DNA of 43,621 nucleotides from a virus. The notes beneath the pieces are model-generated. The model made no database searches, was not told where the DNA came from, and saw only the letters and a program-made list of their open reading frames with translations. Shown piece by piece: positions 10,801-20,051 of the stretch; position 1 is the first letter of the stretch; every line of letters starts with the position of its first letter. The stretch is from positions 1-43,621 of the IMG/VR virus record IMGVR_UViG_3300017917_003488; one strand, 5' to 3'. The position numbers and the translations under genes are program-made.

Positions 10801-13800
10801 TGGATTTAGACCTCGCCAGTACATGGTGGACTTGAATCTCAGTGACACCAGCCAAGTCAATCTCTATCAACAGTTTATCAAGACCAAGGGAACCACACGA
10901 GCTACAGATTTGTTTACCCAGGTGGGCTTTGGGCCATTGACAGCACAGTATCGCATCTATGAAAACTGGGGCATATTGGCCGGTACCTATGGTGCCAATG
11001 CTAATCGCAGCTGGTTTGAAGTAGTGTTAGATGAAGCACTGCTGACTGGAAATCCTAGCACTTTACAAATCATACAGCCGGGTGATGCCAGTGTGGCCAA
11101 TCAAACTGTGTTGTTGGAAAATCTCTGGGCAGAAAGCTTCAAGATCCCCAATACCGACATTTTGCCCACTACCTACACAATCAATCCTGATGTAGCTTTG
11201 CCATCAGCAGGGTATGTCAACATCGACGATGTAGATATCACAGTATTCAGCCTCAATGATCCTACCAGCATAGCAAACAACATCAACATTGTTGGCAATG
11301 GCACAAAGATTTGGGTAGCCAAAGACAACAGCTATGACTGGAATGTGTATCAGTGTGCCCAGGTACCAGGGCGATTGACACAACTCACTGACAATCTTAA
11401 TGGCACTAGTCGTGCTCAGTTCAGTTCTGCGGTCAACTTGGCCGTGGGCGATTTGATCATCATACGCTATTTCAGCGACACAGTTGATGGAGTATATCGA
11501 GTACTGAGCGCACCTACCGCAAATACCGTAGTCATACAGTATGAGTTTACCAATAGCAATCAGACTTCTATCACTGGCACTGGACTGGTGTTTTATCTAC
11601 AAACCATGCGAGTAGCACAGGCCAGCGACGTGGCCTCTCTTCCATACGCTTCGCAACTCACACCTGGCGCTACAGCCTGGGTCGACAATGACGGATTTGG
11701 CCACTGGCAGGTACTGGAAAAAACCAACCCATTTGCAACCATTGACACAGTGTCAGCCACTTTGCCCGAAGCCAACTCATTGTTTGGCTCTAGCCTGGCT
11801 CAGAGCAGCAATCACTACGCACTGCTAGTGGGTGCACCAGCTGCCAGCGGCGGCTCAGGTGCTGTGTACACTTTCCGTCTAGGCAATGTAAATGACTACA
11901 TCGAAAATGACGAACTGATCCTGAATGCCACTGGTACCGCCGGCTACGGTAACAGCGTGGATTTTGGAGATAGAACTTGGGCGGTGGCCGGTGCCAGTGC
12001 CAGCAACTCTGGTGCAGGTTATGTGGCCATGCTTTATCTAGTGCCCGGAACCAACGATTATATTACTTCTCAGTTGTTGCTGGAGCCCACACAGGATTTC
12101 AGCTCTATTGGATTTGGAACATCAGTAAAAATGTCGCCCAACGAACGTTGGTGCTATGTCAGTGCGCCTGGGGCCAACCATGTTTATGCCTATGCTCGTG
12201 TGGATGTACCGCCACAGAGTGTGGCCTACACCACTACCGGAACTTCGGCAACATTTACCTATTCCGATGACATCATCATAGATTCTGCATATCCAAATCA
12301 ACTCATAGTGTTGATAGGAAACTTAGAGGCTCGCTATGGCATAGATTATATTATCAATGCCAACCTTGTACAGTTTTTGTACATGCCTACACCGGGCGAG
12401 CAAATAGTTCTCAGTCGTCGCACTGCTGTACAGTTAGATACCGCTACCTACTACAATGTAGTACAGGATTCAACCACTGGATCTGGTTACAGTGCTGCAT
12501 TCACAGTAACCAACACCAGGGGAACATATTCGGTGTCATTGACTCAGCCTGGGTTAGACTACAACGTGGCCGATCAACTCACTATCAGTTATACCCAGAT
12601 TGACCCTACAGGGTCTGTGGCCAACGATATTACCATCACAGTGACCGAAGTCACTGATGGTGGTATCACTGCATTTACATTTACTGGATCCGGAGTCAGC
12701 AACACTTCGGTATTTTCATTGATTGATAGTTTGTATACAGTAGATGGATACGATTCATTCACCGTCACTGTGGATGGCGTATTACAACGTCCCTATCTTG
12801 ATTATACCTACAATACCGGTACAGGCAATATAACATTCTTGACTGTGCCCGGTGCAGGCACCACCATAGTAGTAGATTCAGCTACAGTGGGTGCCTATTG
12901 GCAGTATGTTGACACTATCACTGCCAATGAACTAGATGCCAATGCTGGGTTAGGTACCAGCATTTCAACCGATGTGTTAGGTCGACAAATATTGGCCGGC
13001 GCACCTCAAGACAGTGCTGTGGACGCCGAAGGTGACATCATAGAAAATGCAGGTGCGGTCTATGCGTTTGATCGTGGTACAGTGAAATACATCATTACTG
13101 ATCCTGCACAGTTTACCTATCCAATACCGGGCACAGCTATCGATCCTATAGCTGTGATTCTAAACAATCAATATCTGACCAACACAGATCAATACATCAA
13201 TGGTCAGTTCACAGTTAGTGGCAGCAACATCATATTGTCCAGTGACATTGATTTGACTGTAGGCGATACATTGGAGATTGAAACCAATCAGTTCCAACTA
13301 ATACAACGATTCACTACCAACACAGTGATAGATGAAAGCAAGTTTGGCCAGAGTGTGGCCATCTGTGATAACAGTTGTAGCGTGTATGCTGGCGCACCGT
13401 TTGATTCTTACGCCACTGGTGTGCCACAGGCTGGTTTATTGCAACGTCAAGTCAACCAATCAAGGGTGTACGGAATCATTACCAGCACTGTGGCCAACCC
13501 AGTGTTGACACCCGGAGACACATTGAGAATTAACAACATTGAGGTTGCAGTACCAGATGCTCCTCAAAACACCGTGGCCGGGTTGGTAGCTGCTGTAAAC
13601 AATGCTGGTATACCCAATGTGATAGCTTCAACTACTACTGACGTAACTCTTGTTGGCGATGGTTCTACCAAGATATTTGACATTGGAAGCATTTATTCTT
13701 CTGCCAGTTCTTATACCACAGTGGTCTATGTAGATTCAGTGTTGCAAACCGCTGGAGTTGACTATACCTACAACAACACTACTCAACAACTGTTGTTTGT

Positions 13801-16800
13801 TTCTGCACCAGTATTGGACGCAGAAATTACGGTGATAGGCGGTAGAATGACCGTCAATGTTATAAATTCTCAAGCCGCGGTATTGTTTAACAAACTTACT
13901 GTGTTGCCAGGCCTAACCGCAGATGACAGTTCTATTGGCTCAGCATTCTATGATCTAGGATTTGTTACCTATGCCTACACACAGACCATAGTCAGCCCTA
14001 ATCCCACAGATTTTGCCCAGTTTGGCGCCTCGGTCAGTGTAAACTCCGGATCCACTAACATTGTGGTAGGCGCACCCTATGGCGATGTGTATCAACCCAC
14101 TACTTTTGATGCCGGCGAAACCTATTTTGATGATCGTAGTACCACAGTGTTTAACTCGATTGACAATTCAGGTGTAGTTTATACATTTGACTATTTGCCC
14201 AGCGCCAGCGATAGTGTCACAGATCCGGGACAGTTTGTGTTCGGACAACAAATATATGGCAACGGATTACAGACCAACGATAACTTTGGTATCGCAGTAG
14301 ATTATCGTAACAGTCGATTGCTGGCCGGTGCACCAGGTAGTGATCTGGGAGACAGCAGTGTCAACTACGGCAGCGTGTATGTGTTGGACAACGCAGAAGA
14401 TGCCGCGGTATGGCAAGTGAGATATCAACAACTGCCTATGGTAGATATAAATCTATTGAACAGTGTTTATTCTTATGATAAACTGTTGAACAGCACACAA
14501 ACTTACTTTGATTACATTGATCCATTACAAGGCAAAATCTTGGGCGTGGCTCGCAGAAACATTGACTACATCGGGGCAGTAGATCCGGCCAGTTACAATG
14601 TTGGTACCATACACAACATAGGAACCAGTTGGGGTGCAACTCATGTAGGAGAGATTTGGTGGGATACCAACTCCGTGAGATTCCTAGATGCCAACCAAGA
14701 TGATCTGATCTATGCCAGCCGTAGATGGGGTCAAGTGTTTCCTGGTAGCTCTATTGATTGCTATCAATGGACAGCCAGTGAGGTACCACCAACATCTTAT
14801 GTTGGTCCCGGAACACCTTTCAGCAACACCAGCTACACTGTACGATCATCGGTCAATGATCAAGGACTATTGGTCACTACATATTTCTATTGGGTGCGTG
14901 GTATCAACACCGTGGCCACACAGGCTGGAAAAACTTTGAGCCCTAACGCTGTAGCCAGTTACATACTGAACCCAATCAGCAGCGGTCTACCGTTTATTGC
15001 TGCTCTAGCACCCAACGCTTTGGCTGTTTACAATGCCAGCAGTCTTTTGTCAGGCGATACTACAGTGTTGCATGTGGGATATGATCGCCAGGCACAGGGC
15101 GGATCCTCTGACATACACACAGAATACGAGTTTATTGCCGAAGGCAAACCCGATGCATTCCTAAACGCCAACTTATATCGCAAACTGCTAGACAGTTTCT
15201 GTGGAGTGACCACTACTGGTGCTGCGGTGCCAGATCCGCTGTTGAGTCCAGGCATGCAGTATGGTGTGCAATACCGCCCCAGACAAAGCATGTTTGTCAA
15301 CAGATTCTCGGCTTTGCAAAACTATCTAAGCCGTGCGAACTCAATATTGGCACAGTACCCTATCAGCGAGATTCGCACGTTCAACCTGTTAAACAGCTCT
15401 GAACCAATCCCAACATCAAACTCAGGAGCCTGGGATTTTGAAGTTCCTAACCTTGAGGTGTTGTCTTATCAGAATTTATTGACTGTTCCTCTGGGCTACA
15501 AATATTTGGTGCTCAACGATTCCAGCCAAAACGGCCGCTGGACTATATATCAAGTTGGACTCAGTGGTCTTCCGGGTCAACGAGAACTGAGCTTGATACA
15601 GGTACAATCCTATGACACTCCTCTGTATTGGAACTACATCGACTGGTATCGTCCAGGATACAACAACACCATCCAGCCTGTGGCCACAGTGGCCAATGTG
15701 GCCGGCCTGCAACAGATAAGTTTGACTGATGCTCCGGTGGGTAGCAGCGTCAAAGTTACAGCCAACGGTCAAGGCAAGTTTGAAATATATCTTAGAACTG
15801 ACCTTGGATGGGATCGTGTAGGTCTCCAAGACGGCACTATTGAGTTCAGTGAAGTGCTATGGAACTATGTGGCTGGCGGTTTTGGTTTTGACGCTCAAGT
15901 GTTTGATAGCACCTATTTTGATCAAGAACCCAATGCTGAAACTCGCAACATAATCCGTGCTATCAATGAAGAACTATTCGTAGACGATCTGTTGATTGAA
16001 CGCAATCGATGCCTGATGTTGGTGTTCCAGTATATCTATACCGAGTTTACCAATCCATATTGGTTAATCAAGACCAGCTATATCACTGTTGATCACGTGA
16101 TCCGTGGATTGTTGCCCTATGAGTTATATCAGCCCGACAATCAAACCTTTGTGTTGGATTACTTGAATGAAGTCAAGCCCTATCACGTACAGAATCTGGT
16201 GTTCAATCTGATCTATGACGGCATTGACACCTATCCAGGTGCATTGAGTGACTTTGATTTGCCAGCCTATTGGAATACCAGCCTGGCTCAACCGCAGTTT
16301 ACAAGCCCTATATTGACGCCTTACACCTACAGCAACAGCGTGAACCAGTCATTCCTAAGTGATGCATCACCCGACAGTCAGGTTTGGTTGACTCGTCCGT
16401 GGAGTGAATGGTTCAACAACTACACACTGAGTGTGCAAGGTGTCACGATCAATGACACTACTACCACTTACAGCGATCCTCCAATCATTACCATTGGCAT
16501 GGAATGGACTGCCAACACTACCTATGCTCTAGGCGAGCAGATTTTTTACGGCACTAATCTTTATACAGTGACCACAGCCGGTACCACGGACATAGCTCCT
16601 CCAAGATTCACAATAGGAAGCCTGGCCAATGGCACCGCGGTATTAACCTACGCTGGAACCAGAGCTCAGGCCACTGCGGTGCTTCGTGCTAATCGAACCA
16701 TATCTCAAGTCAATGTAACTGAAAGCGGATCGGGTTACCTGACTACACCATTGATCTCAGTCGCTGATCCCAATGATAGTACCATGAACTATGGTTATGC

Positions 16801-19800
16801 CCTGGTTCCTGTCATGGGCAACAACTTGGTAAGAAGTATCAAAACCACGATCAAATATGACCGTTATGAATACAACAGTGACATAGTAGAATGGAGTGCG
16901 TTGGTACCAGAATATCCAGCTGGTACACGAGTAAGATATCAAAATCAAGTTTGGGAAGCTGATGCCACTGTGACCAATGAACCGATCACAACAACGGCTA
17001 CTGCGCCCATCGGATCGTTTACTATCACAGTGGCCTCAACAACAGGGTTAGTACAAGGAATGTTGGTCACAGCTGCACAGCAGTTACCTCCCAATACTAC
17101 CATTGGAGAGATCAACGGTAATACTATTTTGTTGACCAAGGCCACACTGATTGAAATAAACAACACTGCCTTGAACTTCTACCAGAGTTTTGATCTTGAA
17201 CAATGGACCGCAGTGGAGGCCAGTTCTCTTAGTGGAGTAGATCGTACTATGGGATTCTATGTGCCCACAGTCAACATGCCTGGATTGAGCTTGCCGTTGT
17301 TGATTGATGGAGTAGACTATCCGGGAGTACAGGTCACTGCGCCTTTGTTTAATCAAAACACAGGATTTGACGTTGGTAACTATGATATCAACCCGTTTGA
17401 CAACTTCAGCTATGATGCAGAAGGTCGTCCAACTTATGACCCGGGTATATTAGATGCCAAATATTCCAGCTCCTACCTAGATCTTTATCTAGGTACTCGG
17501 CCCACAGACATCAATGTGGATGGTGGTGCCTACATTGATACCTATTCAAGCCATGCTCCGGAAGAACTGATTCCTGGCAGCGAGTTTGATACCTTGGATC
17601 TCCGAGTATACACACGTCCGGGTAGCGATTGGTTGGAACAAGGCCATGGATTCCCATCCAATGTGCGTTTGTTTGAACTAGACACAACCGAGCCTGTGTT
17701 GAGTTTCGCTGGACTTGAACCCTACACAGCTTTGGTATTTGTGAGCAATCAAACACAAGGTATAGATCTGCATCTAGGTTCAGATTACACTGTGAACTAT
17801 GTGGATCAAACCGTGACCATGATTCCAGGTGGTAATGTTCTCAATGGCGACGTGATCGTGATCACAGCCTATGAACCCGGTGGTGGCAATCAGCTTTACA
17901 AAAATCTTTACAATGGTGCCGATATCGGCAACACTGTGACAGTGCCAGTGTCCTATTACCAAATTGATGGCGTCACTCCTGAAATACTGACTATCGCGGT
18001 CTTTGTCAATGGTGTAGTGACCACCGATTACACCTATGCTCCTCTGGGCAACAGAGAAACCATAATAACATTTGGTACTACCTATACCAGCACCGACAGC
18101 GTGGCCTTGTTTGTGTTGGCACCTACAGTGATCAACATCGACGAACCCCCAATAGATTACAGCTGGAGTATTCCACAAACACAGGCCATCATCAGTGATG
18201 GCACCAGTTTATCATTCCAGCTAGATAACAGTCTCAGCGGATGCAATCCAGATTGTTTGATAGTCACTGTCAATGGTGTGCGTGCCAGAACACCTGCTGG
18301 TATACGCCACATAGCAGATGGCAGTACAGGTTATGATTTACCCGATAGACTGGGATTTAGTCAGAGCTTGATACAAGATAACGAAGTTCGAGTTTATGTA
18401 GATGATGTGCCACAGATTTTGGGTGTGGACTTCACTGTTGAAGCCTGGGCTGGTCCGGTAAGAGAAGTTCTATTTGCCACTGAGCCTCCTGTGGGATCAA
18501 CTATTTTGATCTACGTGACCACTGGAACACAGGCCTATGTCAATGGCGATCAACTGATTTTCAACACCGGCACTGGTATCGTGCCAATAGCTGGTGATAT
18601 CATTGATGTGACTACCTGGAATGATACCAGACAACAAGGTGTGTTGAGCCAGTGTTTTGTGGGCCCGATAACCACAGGTACTTTGATAAACGAACCTTAC
18701 GATTCCACAGACTTTGATGTGGGTACCATAACCGGAGATCCGGGTAGTTTTGACTATACTGCCGGTACCGCGGTCACTTCAAACAGCCTGGATCTAGGAG
18801 TAGAAATCACTGATCCAGACCGTCTGTGGGTATCAAAGAACGGCACACGTCTGTTCAACAATCAAGGCTTTACTGTCAGTGGGACCGAGGTCGTGCTGAC
18901 TTCCGGTATCATGAGTGCGATTGATGTGGTCATGATCACACAGTTTACCAATGCAGTGGTTCCAGAAGCCATGGCATTCCGTATCTTCCAAGACATGCGC
19001 GGAGTACAGGCCGTGTATCGTATTACTGAATCCACTACCACTGTAACAACCTCTGCAGTCGGTATAACCGATGACATCATTTATGTTGAAAATGCCGCGG
19101 CCTTGTCCGAACCAGACTTTGACAATAATATCTGGGGAGTAGTAACCATTAATGCTGAACGCATTATGTATCGTGAACGCAATCTTGTTGACAATACTAT
19201 CAGCAGTTTGTTGCGCGGTACTGCAGGTACTGCCATAGCAGAGCACGAAGCAAACAGTTTGGTCTACAACATGGGCCGTGACAATCTATTGCCAGAGGTC
19301 TACCAAAACTATATCACCAGCAACTCCTACATGGGCGATGATACCACTTTGGAATTTGTTACCGACTTTTCAGTAGACAATCGTCCTATCGTGTACATTG
19401 GTGGTAGCGTACAGGTTTATCTAGATGGTCTAGAGTTGCCAACTTCTACTTACACGATCACACAGGTCGAGCCGGTAGTAGTGGTGCTTGATTTTATACC
19501 CACAGCGGGTAGTATTGTTACTGTGCAAGTCACAGCTCTAGATAGTTCACAGGACAGCGAAATATTCACCAGCACCGGGTCATCTGCTAGATTCGTGACA
19601 ACCATAGACATTGGACTAGAAGAGCAGGATGATTCTACATTTGTTTTGGATGATTTCAACCCTGTGACCATAACATTTGACACTGCACCTCCTTTGGATC
19701 ACATTGTTTACATACGCAATCAACGCGGCGCCGAAGATGAGTTTGATTTCTCTGTGGCCAATGGTATACAGACCACATTCACTACCACTATAGATCTTTC

Positions 19801-20035
19801 ATTGCCAGTAGAAGTGTACGTGGGCGGAATCGTACAGCCCGAAGATACCTATCAGGTTATAAGTTTGGATCCAGTTATAGCTATACTTGATGTTGCTCCG
19901 CCCAGTGGTGTTGAAGTCACTGTGTTAGTGGCCAACGGAGTATCTTGGTATCAACCCGGAATAGACTCTGCCAGCAACGGTGAACCATTACAGATCACCG
20001 AAACCCAGGCAGCAAGGTTCTTGCGTGGGGAATAA
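4856..20035 (+). CDS. Giant 5059-residue multidomain virion structural protein with FG-GAP propeller repeats
   Basis: One uninterrupted frame of 15.2 kb, directly behind gp6, where T4 has gp7. I infer a baseplate, tail-fibre or host-contact component but cannot align it to gp7. Order of visible parts: N-terminal 1-150 with VEFLPEIFQTPINDQFL and WDPFVDLDKFVNYAQYYWLP; degenerate cupredoxin-like domain about 215-297; Trp-rich block about 1381-1440 (GAWRGIYRWFYDT, then QPVWWADRYGPMPYTSDN); CBM5/12-like module about 1896-1935 and weaker copies near 3881 and 4012; seven FG-GAP repeats about 2308-3190; a conserved-looking block 3419-3520 (YRPRQSMFVNRFSALQNYL); then many beta repeats of the type VyVDGvlQ...DYTy...I.F...P..G. 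to about 5050. No transmembrane segment or protease motif was seen. GTG start with GGAGGA. No frameshift or stop interrupts it. Confidence 0.9.
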   Translation: MRQVRSVEFLPEIFQTPINDQFLTATLDQLIQNPRYQQTQGFIGRRIGPGVNANDRYVVEPTKSRTDYQLEPGVVQVNPEDTSQVVDAITYPGINDAMQLQGAYVNDAERLYTSDYYTWDPFVDLDKFVNYAQYYWLPGGPLAVDVFSTTVPLTDNFVVTRANGVYTFSGVEGENPEITLVRGGTYQFTVAQNDKETETFRVTNNDTSSWNIDYSPNPTLTLVRGNTYVFNLEQSFPWAFYIKTALSFGTTDVYSQGVFNNGAGAGLVTFTVPQDAPDTLYYCNDVEFNLRGQINVIDAQSGTGPGFWIQADPGVSGKMIATPNISSRDVLGVTNNGEDLGTVTFNVPLATAQDFYYNMEKFETPVNLICNLQFDQINGISVSEFLSQFPDGIDGITNINGRTLIFTEPNPDPEQGGWLINSPFDPLAQNPDNDGLPGSFDSLPYSQTTPITDVDVQRSVWLVTYQGDPATGQFITLSTVAPVPELNKFTVNFGTTYSSTTWFKNSDGYFEEFPLLTAGLNRLWYQDGTDPEIFGRFNLIPGSDSEILDINQIIGAQNYVSPNGVIFSNGMKVVFRGEVTPSSYANNEYYVEGVGTAIQLLPVGNYVTPETYTENASIPYDSTPYDVGNYDGALNQPLTPDYLTVNRASPDLNAWARSNRWCHIDVITASAEYNNTSPILNNNFRARRPILEFRAGTKLFNSGTAALAPVTVMDLTQTDALSNVNGALGYSVDGYTLINGSTIIFAADIDPEVRKNVYQVRFVITDTNAEDSTIPDVPVIILTPIATAVVDNVTVILDGLTQQGKTYYFDGVNWILAQEKISVNQPPKFDLYDANGISFGDQDRYPSSNFTGSPLFSYAIGDAEPDLVLGFPLTYLSLTNLGDIVFDNNLYKDTFNYTLNSQGYTQSVSTGFVRQYSNRTDYVKEIGWQTAATRSLIRQQFQFTYDGSPLLLDVAVNDNDTVPAIQIYADGQFQASSNYQYTVDTNTTTINLLTTYVPGTLIEVAALSDQISRQGFYEVPINLENNPLNGNSSQFTLGTIRNHYSGLAANLINLEGPPIGANNTRDLGNIIPYGLQILQQSSPLTLTGYFMRDPDYDIFASLSYNSAEYIKFKSQLLNAVTTFSIEQYGNWTVAQLLDASVQQITAGKTNINPFYWSDMLPTGTTFISNSYTINPISTNSFNTVQTYDFTQSNYLGLCVYLNNVLLTRGLDYVVSEDSPTLIILRTLAVSDIVTINEYSDTAGNFVPNTPTKLGLYPKYEPKIFYDTSYVNPTLVIQGHDGSITTAFGDIRDQVLLEFEQRIYNNLKNDGNPPPLVAEDVIPGYFRTTDYTQAEINQILGEDFLSWVGANKLDYTAQTYISSNEFTYNYSQASNRLDRATLLGAWRGIYRWFYDTVSPDTTPWEMLGFSEQPVWWADRYGPMPYTSDNLVLWGDLEEGLVADPAGFYVIPKYRRPGLTSVIPVDNQGQLLPPFYSVMGAYNPQGFVKSWQVGDGGPVEASWWASSSYPFAIMRLLILTRPAEFFSLFADRDLYRYNVEFDQYLYNGRYRLRPQDVQVYGNGVSKASYINWIVDYNQQSGVNSTAALTIDLANLDVRLCYRMASFAAQQNLVTYLEKSAPNSENSSLEIPPESYNLLLYKNQPSSSISYSAVIVEVVDGGYSVYGYNSADPYFSVLASRVNGEQQTIEVGNVTVTVPKFYNSGKIVQVPYGYTFTNLAGVVDFLLSYGQYLASQGLSFTARENNYTLDWFQMAQEFLYFANQGWASGTIINLNPSATQAVSFKPGVVVDSIVSYTPENLILDQNRKAFDAKNLVIRRSGNTFTVNPAPGGSQTISYLKLKFTDYENMLVFANRTIFNDLIFNPITGERQSRLKLVAATSTEWNGVLNAPGFILNQPNIKEWQANTKYTKGDIVLYKNNYWQASTIVAPKTKFEYSDWLKSNYDRISQGLLQNLATKSDQLATSYDTQTANLNSDNDLLAFGLIGFRPRQYMVDLNLSDTSQVNLYQQFIKTKGTTRATDLFTQVGFGPLTAQYRIYENWGILAGTYGANANRSWFEVVLDEALLTGNPSTLQIIQPGDASVANQTVLLENLWAESFKIPNTDILPTTYTINPDVALPSAGYVNIDDVDITVFSLNDPTSIANNINIVGNGTKIWVAKDNSYDWNVYQCAQVPGRLTQLTDNLNGTSRAQFSSAVNLAVGDLIIIRYFSDTVDGVYRVLSAPTANTVVIQYEFTNSNQTSITGTGLVFYLQTMRVAQASDVASLPYASQLTPGATAWVDNDGFGHWQVLEKTNPFATIDTVSATLPEANSLFGSSLAQSSNHYALLVGAPAASGGSGAVYTFRLGNVNDYIENDELILNATGTAGYGNSVDFGDRTWAVAGASASNSGAGYVAMLYLVPGTNDYITSQLLLEPTQDFSSIGFGTSVKMSPNERWCYVSAPGANHVYAYARVDVPPQSVAYTTTGTSATFTYSDDIIIDSAYPNQLIVLIGNLEARYGIDYIINANLVQFLYMPTPGEQIVLSRRTAVQLDTATYYNVVQDSTTGSGYSAAFTVTNTRGTYSVSLTQPGLDYNVADQLTISYTQIDPTGSVANDITITVTEVTDGGITAFTFTGSGVSNTSVFSLIDSLYTVDGYDSFTVTVDGVLQRPYLDYTYNTGTGNITFLTVPGAGTTIVVDSATVGAYWQYVDTITANELDANAGLGTSISTDVLGRQILAGAPQDSAVDAEGDIIENAGAVYAFDRGTVKYIITDPAQFTYPIPGTAIDPIAVILNNQYLTNTDQYINGQFTVSGSNIILSSDIDLTVGDTLEIETNQFQLIQRFTTNTVIDESKFGQSVAICDNSCSVYAGAPFDSYATGVPQAGLLQRQVNQSRVYGIITSTVANPVLTPGDTLRINNIEVAVPDAPQNTVAGLVAAVNNAGIPNVIASTTTDVTLVGDGSTKIFDIGSIYSSASSYTTVVYVDSVLQTAGVDYTYNNTTQQLLFVSAPVLDAEITVIGGRMTVNVINSQAAVLFNKLTVLPGLTADDSSIGSAFYDLGFVTYAYTQTIVSPNPTDFAQFGASVSVNSGSTNIVVGAPYGDVYQPTTFDAGETYFDDRSTTVFNSIDNSGVVYTFDYLPSASDSVTDPGQFVFGQQIYGNGLQTNDNFGIAVDYRNSRLLAGAPGSDLGDSSVNYGSVYVLDNAEDAAVWQVRYQQLPMVDINLLNSVYSYDKLLNSTQTYFDYIDPLQGKILGVARRNIDYIGAVDPASYNVGTIHNIGTSWGATHVGEIWWDTNSVRFLDANQDDLIYASRRWGQVFPGSSIDCYQWTASEVPPTSYVGPGTPFSNTSYTVRSSVNDQGLLVTTYFYWVRGINTVATQAGKTLSPNAVASYILNPISSGLPFIAALAPNALAVYNASSLLSGDTTVLHVGYDRQAQGGSSDIHTEYEFIAEGKPDAFLNANLYRKLLDSFCGVTTTGAAVPDPLLSPGMQYGVQYRPRQSMFVNRFSALQNYLSRANSILAQYPISEIRTFNLLNSSEPIPTSNSGAWDFEVPNLEVLSYQNLLTVPLGYKYLVLNDSSQNGRWTIYQVGLSGLPGQRELSLIQVQSYDTPLYWNYIDWYRPGYNNTIQPVATVANVAGLQQISLTDAPVGSSVKVTANGQGKFEIYLRTDLGWDRVGLQDGTIEFSEVLWNYVAGGFGFDAQVFDSTYFDQEPNAETRNIIRAINEELFVDDLLIERNRCLMLVFQYIYTEFTNPYWLIKTSYITVDHVIRGLLPYELYQPDNQTFVLDYLNEVKPYHVQNLVFNLIYDGIDTYPGALSDFDLPAYWNTSLAQPQFTSPILTPYTYSNSVNQSFLSDASPDSQVWLTRPWSEWFNNYTLSVQGVTINDTTTTYSDPPIITIGMEWTANTTYALGEQIFYGTNLYTVTTAGTTDIAPPRFTIGSLANGTAVLTYAGTRAQATAVLRANRTISQVNVTESGSGYLTTPLISVADPNDSTMNYGYALVPVMGNNLVRSIKTTIKYDRYEYNSDIVEWSALVPEYPAGTRVRYQNQVWEADATVTNEPITTTATAPIGSFTITVASTTGLVQGMLVTAAQQLPPNTTIGEINGNTILLTKATLIEINNTALNFYQSFDLEQWTAVEASSLSGVDRTMGFYVPTVNMPGLSLPLLIDGVDYPGVQVTAPLFNQNTGFDVGNYDINPFDNFSYDAEGRPTYDPGILDAKYSSSYLDLYLGTRPTDINVDGGAYIDTYSSHAPEELIPGSEFDTLDLRVYTRPGSDWLEQGHGFPSNVRLFELDTTEPVLSFAGLEPYTALVFVSNQTQGIDLHLGSDYTVNYVDQTVTMIPGGNVLNGDVIVITAYEPGGGNQLYKNLYNGADIGNTVTVPVSYYQIDGVTPEILTIAVFVNGVVTTDYTYAPLGNRETIITFGTTYTSTDSVALFVLAPTVINIDEPPIDYSWSIPQTQAIISDGTSLSFQLDNSLSGCNPDCLIVTVNGVRARTPAGIRHIADGSTGYDLPDRLGFSQSLIQDNEVRVYVDDVPQILGVDFTVEAWAGPVREVLFATEPPVGSTILIYVTTGTQAYVNGDQLIFNTGTGIVPIAGDIIDVTTWNDTRQQGVLSQCFVGPITTGTLINEPYDSTDFDVGTITGDPGSFDYTAGTAVTSNSLDLGVEITDPDRLWVSKNGTRLFNNQGFTVSGTEVVLTSGIMSAIDVVMITQFTNAVVPEAMAFRIFQDMRGVQAVYRITESTTTVTTSAVGITDDIIYVENAAALSEPDFDNNIWGVVTINAERIMYRERNLVDNTISSLLRGTAGTAIAEHEANSLVYNMGRDNLLPEVYQNYITSNSYMGDDTTLEFVTDFSVDNRPIVYIGGSVQVYLDGLELPTSTYTITQVEPVVVVLDFIPTAGSIVTVQVTALDSSQDSEIFTSTGSSARFVTTIDIGLEEQDDSTFVLDDFNPVTITFDTAPPLDHIVYIRNQRGAEDEFDFSVANGIQTTFTTTIDLSLPVEVYVGGIVQPEDTYQVISLDPVIAILDVAPPSGVEVTVLVANGVSWYQPGIDSASNGEPLQITETQAARFLRGE
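5500..5745 (+). other. Degenerate cupredoxin-like domain within the giant protein
   Basis: Residues about 215-297 have NPTLTLVRGNTYVFNLEQ, then FPWAFYIKT, VTFTVPQDAPDTLYYC and GQINVIDA. This is the strand order and spacing of a plastocyanin-like sandwich as found in many environmental phage and bacterial proteins. The Cys after LYY is kept, but the histidines expected near HPFYIKT and after the Cys are absent, so copper binding is unlikely. An incomplete copy (PEITLVRGGTYQFTV) precedes it near residue 172. It is probably a structural sandwich. Confidence 0.55.
11780..14400 (+). repeat. Seven FG-GAP (integrin-alpha-like) repeats within the giant protein
   Basis: The repeats begin near 11780, 11944, 12113, 12951, 13342, 14021 and 14285. 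Each has a LG/FG-x-S-V/I opening, a hydrophobic strand ending in VGAP or AGAP (AGAS in the second, VSAP in the third), and a closing G-x-VY-x-F/L strand. Examples are FGASVSVNSGSTNIVVGAP and FGQSVAICDNSCSVYAGAP. Seven copies match a seven-bladed propeller. About 250 residues between copies 3 and 4 and about 180 between copies 5 and 6 carry DGVLQ...DYTY-type beta repeats, as if insert domains project from the propeller. Confidence 0.75.
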
Positions 20036-20051
20036 ACAAGGTAAATATATC

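Noticed and set aside
17780-18178. His-rich minus-strand frames within the giant gene, as a hidden gene
   Set aside because: They arise from the Thr/Val/Asp-rich repeats of the plus-strand protein read backward. They have no start signals and no conserved motif.
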